Part shown: piece by piece, positions 5,413 through 6,856 of the stretch
Numbering within the stretch: the first letter of the stretch is position 1
Layout of the letters: the number at the start of each line of letters is the position of its first letter
NCBI GenBank assembly: GCA_011620445.1
Contig: WOZB01000169.1
Location: 1 to 6,856, forward strand
Direction of reading: 5' to 3'
Length of the DNA: 6,856 nt
Source: Anaerolineaceae bacterium
GTDB taxonomy: Bacteria > Chloroflexota > Anaerolineae > Anaerolineales > Anaerolineaceae
Position numbers and translations under genes: made by a program
Notes under the pieces: generated by a model
Databases searched by the model: none
What the model was told of the DNA's origin: nothing
Seen by the model: only the letters and a program-made list of their open reading frames with translations

Positions 5413-6486
5413 TTAGTAGAGTTCAGACAAGCAGCGTTTGTATTTCTTGCAGATAGGCAAGCGCTTCTGGAGGGGCGCGGAATATCTGAAATCTTCTGCC
5501 TCCAGCCACTTCAGTGCTTTCTGATAGCCTGACTCTCCGATCAGGTTGGTGGCGTAATCTTTTAGTTTGGCAAAAAAAGCAGCCGGTTCATCCCCCAAAA
5601 AGCCCTCTGGGAAGAGTTCCCTCTGCTGCAGGTAAAGGTTTGCCAGCAGGAAGCGCAAGATGGTCATGTACTCATTGCCGGGGTCGGGCTTTTGTTGGAC
5701 TTCGTTATGGCCCAGGATATCCCAGATCTTCAGGTCGTACGCGGTGGCTACAGCGGCAGTGAGGCTGAGCAGGTTGGCAATTTCTCTGTCCGGCGGCATG
5801 TTTAAGGGAAAAACCTTCGAGAAATCGTTGCCGCTCTGTTCCACGCCCAGTGAAACGCTATCCAGGTCTTTGGTTTTATCCTTGTTGAAAACAGTCAGGC
5901 GGGTGCTGATGCCCAACCGGATCATCAGGTCAGCAGTATTTTGACTGTTCAGGTCCAAACCTTTTTCGGAGTTGATCGAAATGGCGGTGTGGCGGGCTTT
6001 GAACGGCGGGTTGGCAGGCAGGGTGGCCATGATTACGCCCATGCCCTTCTTTTCAGTGATGTTGTGCGTGACAGGGTAAGAGTCCACGCAGTAATTGACG
6101 CTGGCCATGCGGATGTCATTCAGGTTGGCAACTGTATTTTGAACGGTGCCGGGTTTGCCATCCGCCTTGAGGTTGGGGAAAGCGTCGTAATGGATAATAA
6201 AGAAATCCACCTGCTTAACCGGGGAGTAGGGGTAGATGAGGTGGCGGTGGCTCTCAATCAGGCCGGTGGGGGTAAAGCCTTTCAGGGTTTGATCGAAATA
6301 TTCAAGTACGCCGCTTTCAGTGATGCGCATGGGTGTTACCAGGGAGAGAATGGTGGCTGCCCGGCTGTCCTGCGGCAAAAGTGTGTTCGCGCGGGCGAGT
6401 GCCGGGTTTGCGGGGGCCAGGACCCCCAGCAGCAGTATAACCGTGCAAAGCAGGGAGAGCATTTTTCGGAAAACAGAAAGTTCCAT
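5413..6486 (-). CDS. Secreted N-acetylmuramoyl-L-alanine amidase-like (PGRP/Amidase_2) protein
   Basis: A 357-residue exported protein likely to act on peptidoglycan outside the membrane. The N-terminus is a signal peptide: R7-K8, a hydrophobic core at about 9-24, and a probable cleavage after PALA (28-31). The Amidase_2 fold is recognised from VDFFIIHYD (93-101) with H99, ARHTAISIN (164-172), VSLGVEQSGNDF (211-222, the sIGIE strand) and ILGHNEVQQKPDPGNEY (257-273) with H260 and D268. H99, H260 and D268 are the expected zinc ligands. The segment around VNYCVD (130-135), where relatives usually read YHYVID or similar, has Cys133 instead of His. About 40 extra residues lie between the RHTA and SLGVE blocks. 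The last 80 residues form a helical C-terminal extension ending with several Cys and Lys residues. The start ATG has AAGGGA directly abutting it, too close for normal use (see promoter). A sugar or peptide substrate other than peptidoglycan cannot be excluded. Confidence 0.82.
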   Translation of the reverse strand: MELSVFRKMLSLLCTVILLLGVLAPANPALARANTLLPQDSRAATILSLVTPMRITESGVLEYFDQTLKGFTPTGLIESHRHLIYPYSPVKQVDFFIIHYDAFPNLKADGKPGTVQNTVANLNDIRMASVNYCVDSYPVTHNITEKKGMGVIMATLPANPPFKARHTAISINSEKGLDLNSQNTADLMIRLGISTRLTVFNKDKTKDLDSVSLGVEQSGNDFSKVFPLNMPPDREIANLLSLTAAVATAYDLKIWDILGHNEVQQKPDPGNEYMTILRFLLANLYLQQRELFPEGFLGDEPAAFFAKLKDYATNLIGESGYQKALKWLEAEDFRYSAPLQKRLPICKKYKRCLSELY

Positions 6487-6493
6487 TCCCTTG

Positions 6494-6499
6494 ATTTTA
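6494..6499 (-). promoter_or_regulatory. -10 element placed for a leaderless transcript of the amidase-like gene
   Basis: TAAAAT (5 of 6 to TATAAT) ends 7 bases before the ATG at 6486. A start site at the usual distance would fall on or next to the A of the ATG, giving an mRNA without a leader. This fits the lack of a correctly spaced Shine-Dalgarno. No convincing -35 is seen. The perfect inverted repeat CATTC-N3-GAATG (6503-6515) lies just upstream and could be an operator. Confidence 0.4.
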
Positions 6500-6631
6500 C
6501 AACATTCGGGGAATGCTTTACGGTGTGCCCTAATGACGAGAATAAGTGAGGCGCTGCGATGGTCTATCTGCTATTTTGTAGGGGTGACCCGAGTTTCTTT
6601 TGCGAGGCTCACCCGGATAGGTCAGGGCAGG

Positions 6632-6646
6632 CTTCGCTCCGCTCAG
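6632..6646 (-). repeat. Inverted partial copy of the intergenic repeat core
   Basis: On the minus strand this reads CTGAGCGGAGCGAAG, matching the core CTGAGCGCGCGAAG of the larger element at 6721-6734 apart from one gap and about one substitution. The two copies are in opposite orientation about 75 bp apart. This suggests a decayed nested or tandem insertion of the same element. Confidence 0.5.
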
Positions 6647-6715
6647 ATAGCACCTGCCTTACGACTGAGTGAGGCGTTGCGCTTGCCTCGGCCCCAGACA
6701 ACATTTCTTTATTTG

Positions 6716-6793
6716 TTGTCCTGAGCGCGCGAAGAATCTTAAATTGGCAACTTACTGTTGAAGACCCTTCACAAGTGGGGTTCAAGATGACAA
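6716..6793. repeat. Degenerate intergenic palindromic repeat (about 78 bp)
   Basis: The ends are imperfect inverted copies: the left begins TTGTCCTGAGC (6716-6726) and the right, on the other strand, reads TTGTCATCTTGAAC (6793-6780). An inner pair, GAAGAATCTT (6731-6740) and the reverse complement GAAGGGTCTT (6770-6761), matches at 8 of 10 positions around a 20-base centre. The pattern TGTC-CTGAGCG-n-GCGAAG-AATCT is the type of dispersed intergenic repeat seen in many bacterial chromosomes. Whether this genome has many copies cannot be seen here. Confidence 0.6.
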
Positions 6794-6856
6794 GCCCGGA
6801 GAAAAGGATCCGGAGAACTTCTACATCGAAAAACATTCGCAGTATTGGGTAAAAAT

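Larger units (their letters stand above)
6487..6856. other. Gene-free stretch with promoter sequence and degenerate repeats
   Basis: No open frame here has a ribosome binding site, family motif or coding-like composition. The left part (6487-6515) is the promoter of the amidase-like gene. A near-exact 14-base direct repeat is present: AGTGAGGCGCTGCG (6545-6558) and AGTGAGGCGTTGCG (6668-6681), one mismatch. GGGTGA (6582-6587) and TCACCC (6609-6614) form a weak inverted pair. The right part is palindromic repeat sequence, listed separately. No tRNA, terminator or insertion-sequence end is recognised. Confidence 0.7.

Noticed and set aside
5941..6549. Plus-strand frame of 202 codons
   Set aside because: It lies antisense to the amidase-like gene, whose signal peptide and zinc motifs are clear. 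The frame shows no recognisable domain.
6609..6836. Minus-strand frame of 75 codons
   Set aside because: Its sequence, including VLSERSEA, is the translation of the intergenic repeat cores. There is no ribosome binding site or conserved domain.

Overview
The window looks like chromosomal DNA of a bacterium, most likely of the Chloroflexota (Anaerolineae-like). This is an inference from gene content: a bacterial translin-family protein, a DUF3467 protein next to ssb, an alpha/alpha-toroid repeat protein, and a lipoprotein-type amino-acid ABC transporter. No rRNA or tRNA is present to settle the taxonomy. There is no CRISPR array, no insertion sequence and no phage gene.

Layout. (1) Positions 1-2021, minus strand: a polar amino-acid ABC transporter operon in the order binding lipoprotein, permease, ATPase. 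The ATPase runs off the left edge just after its Walker B motif. A perfect 10-bp hairpin lies between the binding-protein and permease genes. (2) 2022-2164: a compact divergent promoter region with overlapping back-to-back promoters and a 7-bp inverted repeat. (3) 2165-3157, plus strand: an alpha/alpha-toroid (terpenoid-cyclase-like) repeat protein of unknown function. Its stop lies 4 bp from the stop of the convergent operon. (4) 3162-5361, minus strand: a tightly packed operon with a good sigma70-type promoter, in the order ssb, DUF3467, translin-family protein, then two short membrane proteins. Together these two carry the complete motif set of one Cas4/Dna2-like PD-(D/E)XK Fe-S nuclease. 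(5) 5413-6486, minus strand: a secreted zinc amidase-like (PGRP/Amidase_2) protein whose promoter may give a leaderless mRNA. (6) 6487-6856: no convincing gene. It holds promoter sequence and degenerate intergenic palindromic repeats.

How the genes may work together. The transporter genes form a self-contained uptake system with one permease (a homodimer is expected) and probable excess expression of the binding protein. The ssb operon is the most interesting part. It groups a single-strand DNA binder, a member of the translin/TRAX family (ssDNA/RNA-binding octamers, RNase in some members) and a membrane-anchored, two-gene Cas4-like nuclease. All are translated with 1- to 4-bp overlaps or a 5-bp gap. 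That suggests a nucleic-acid processing system at the inner face of the membrane, which is an inference from sequence alone. The best candidate for something undescribed is the split nuclease. The N-terminal Fe-S cysteine half ends in a membrane helix, the catalytic half begins with one, and the break falls in the predicted extracellular turn of the hairpin.
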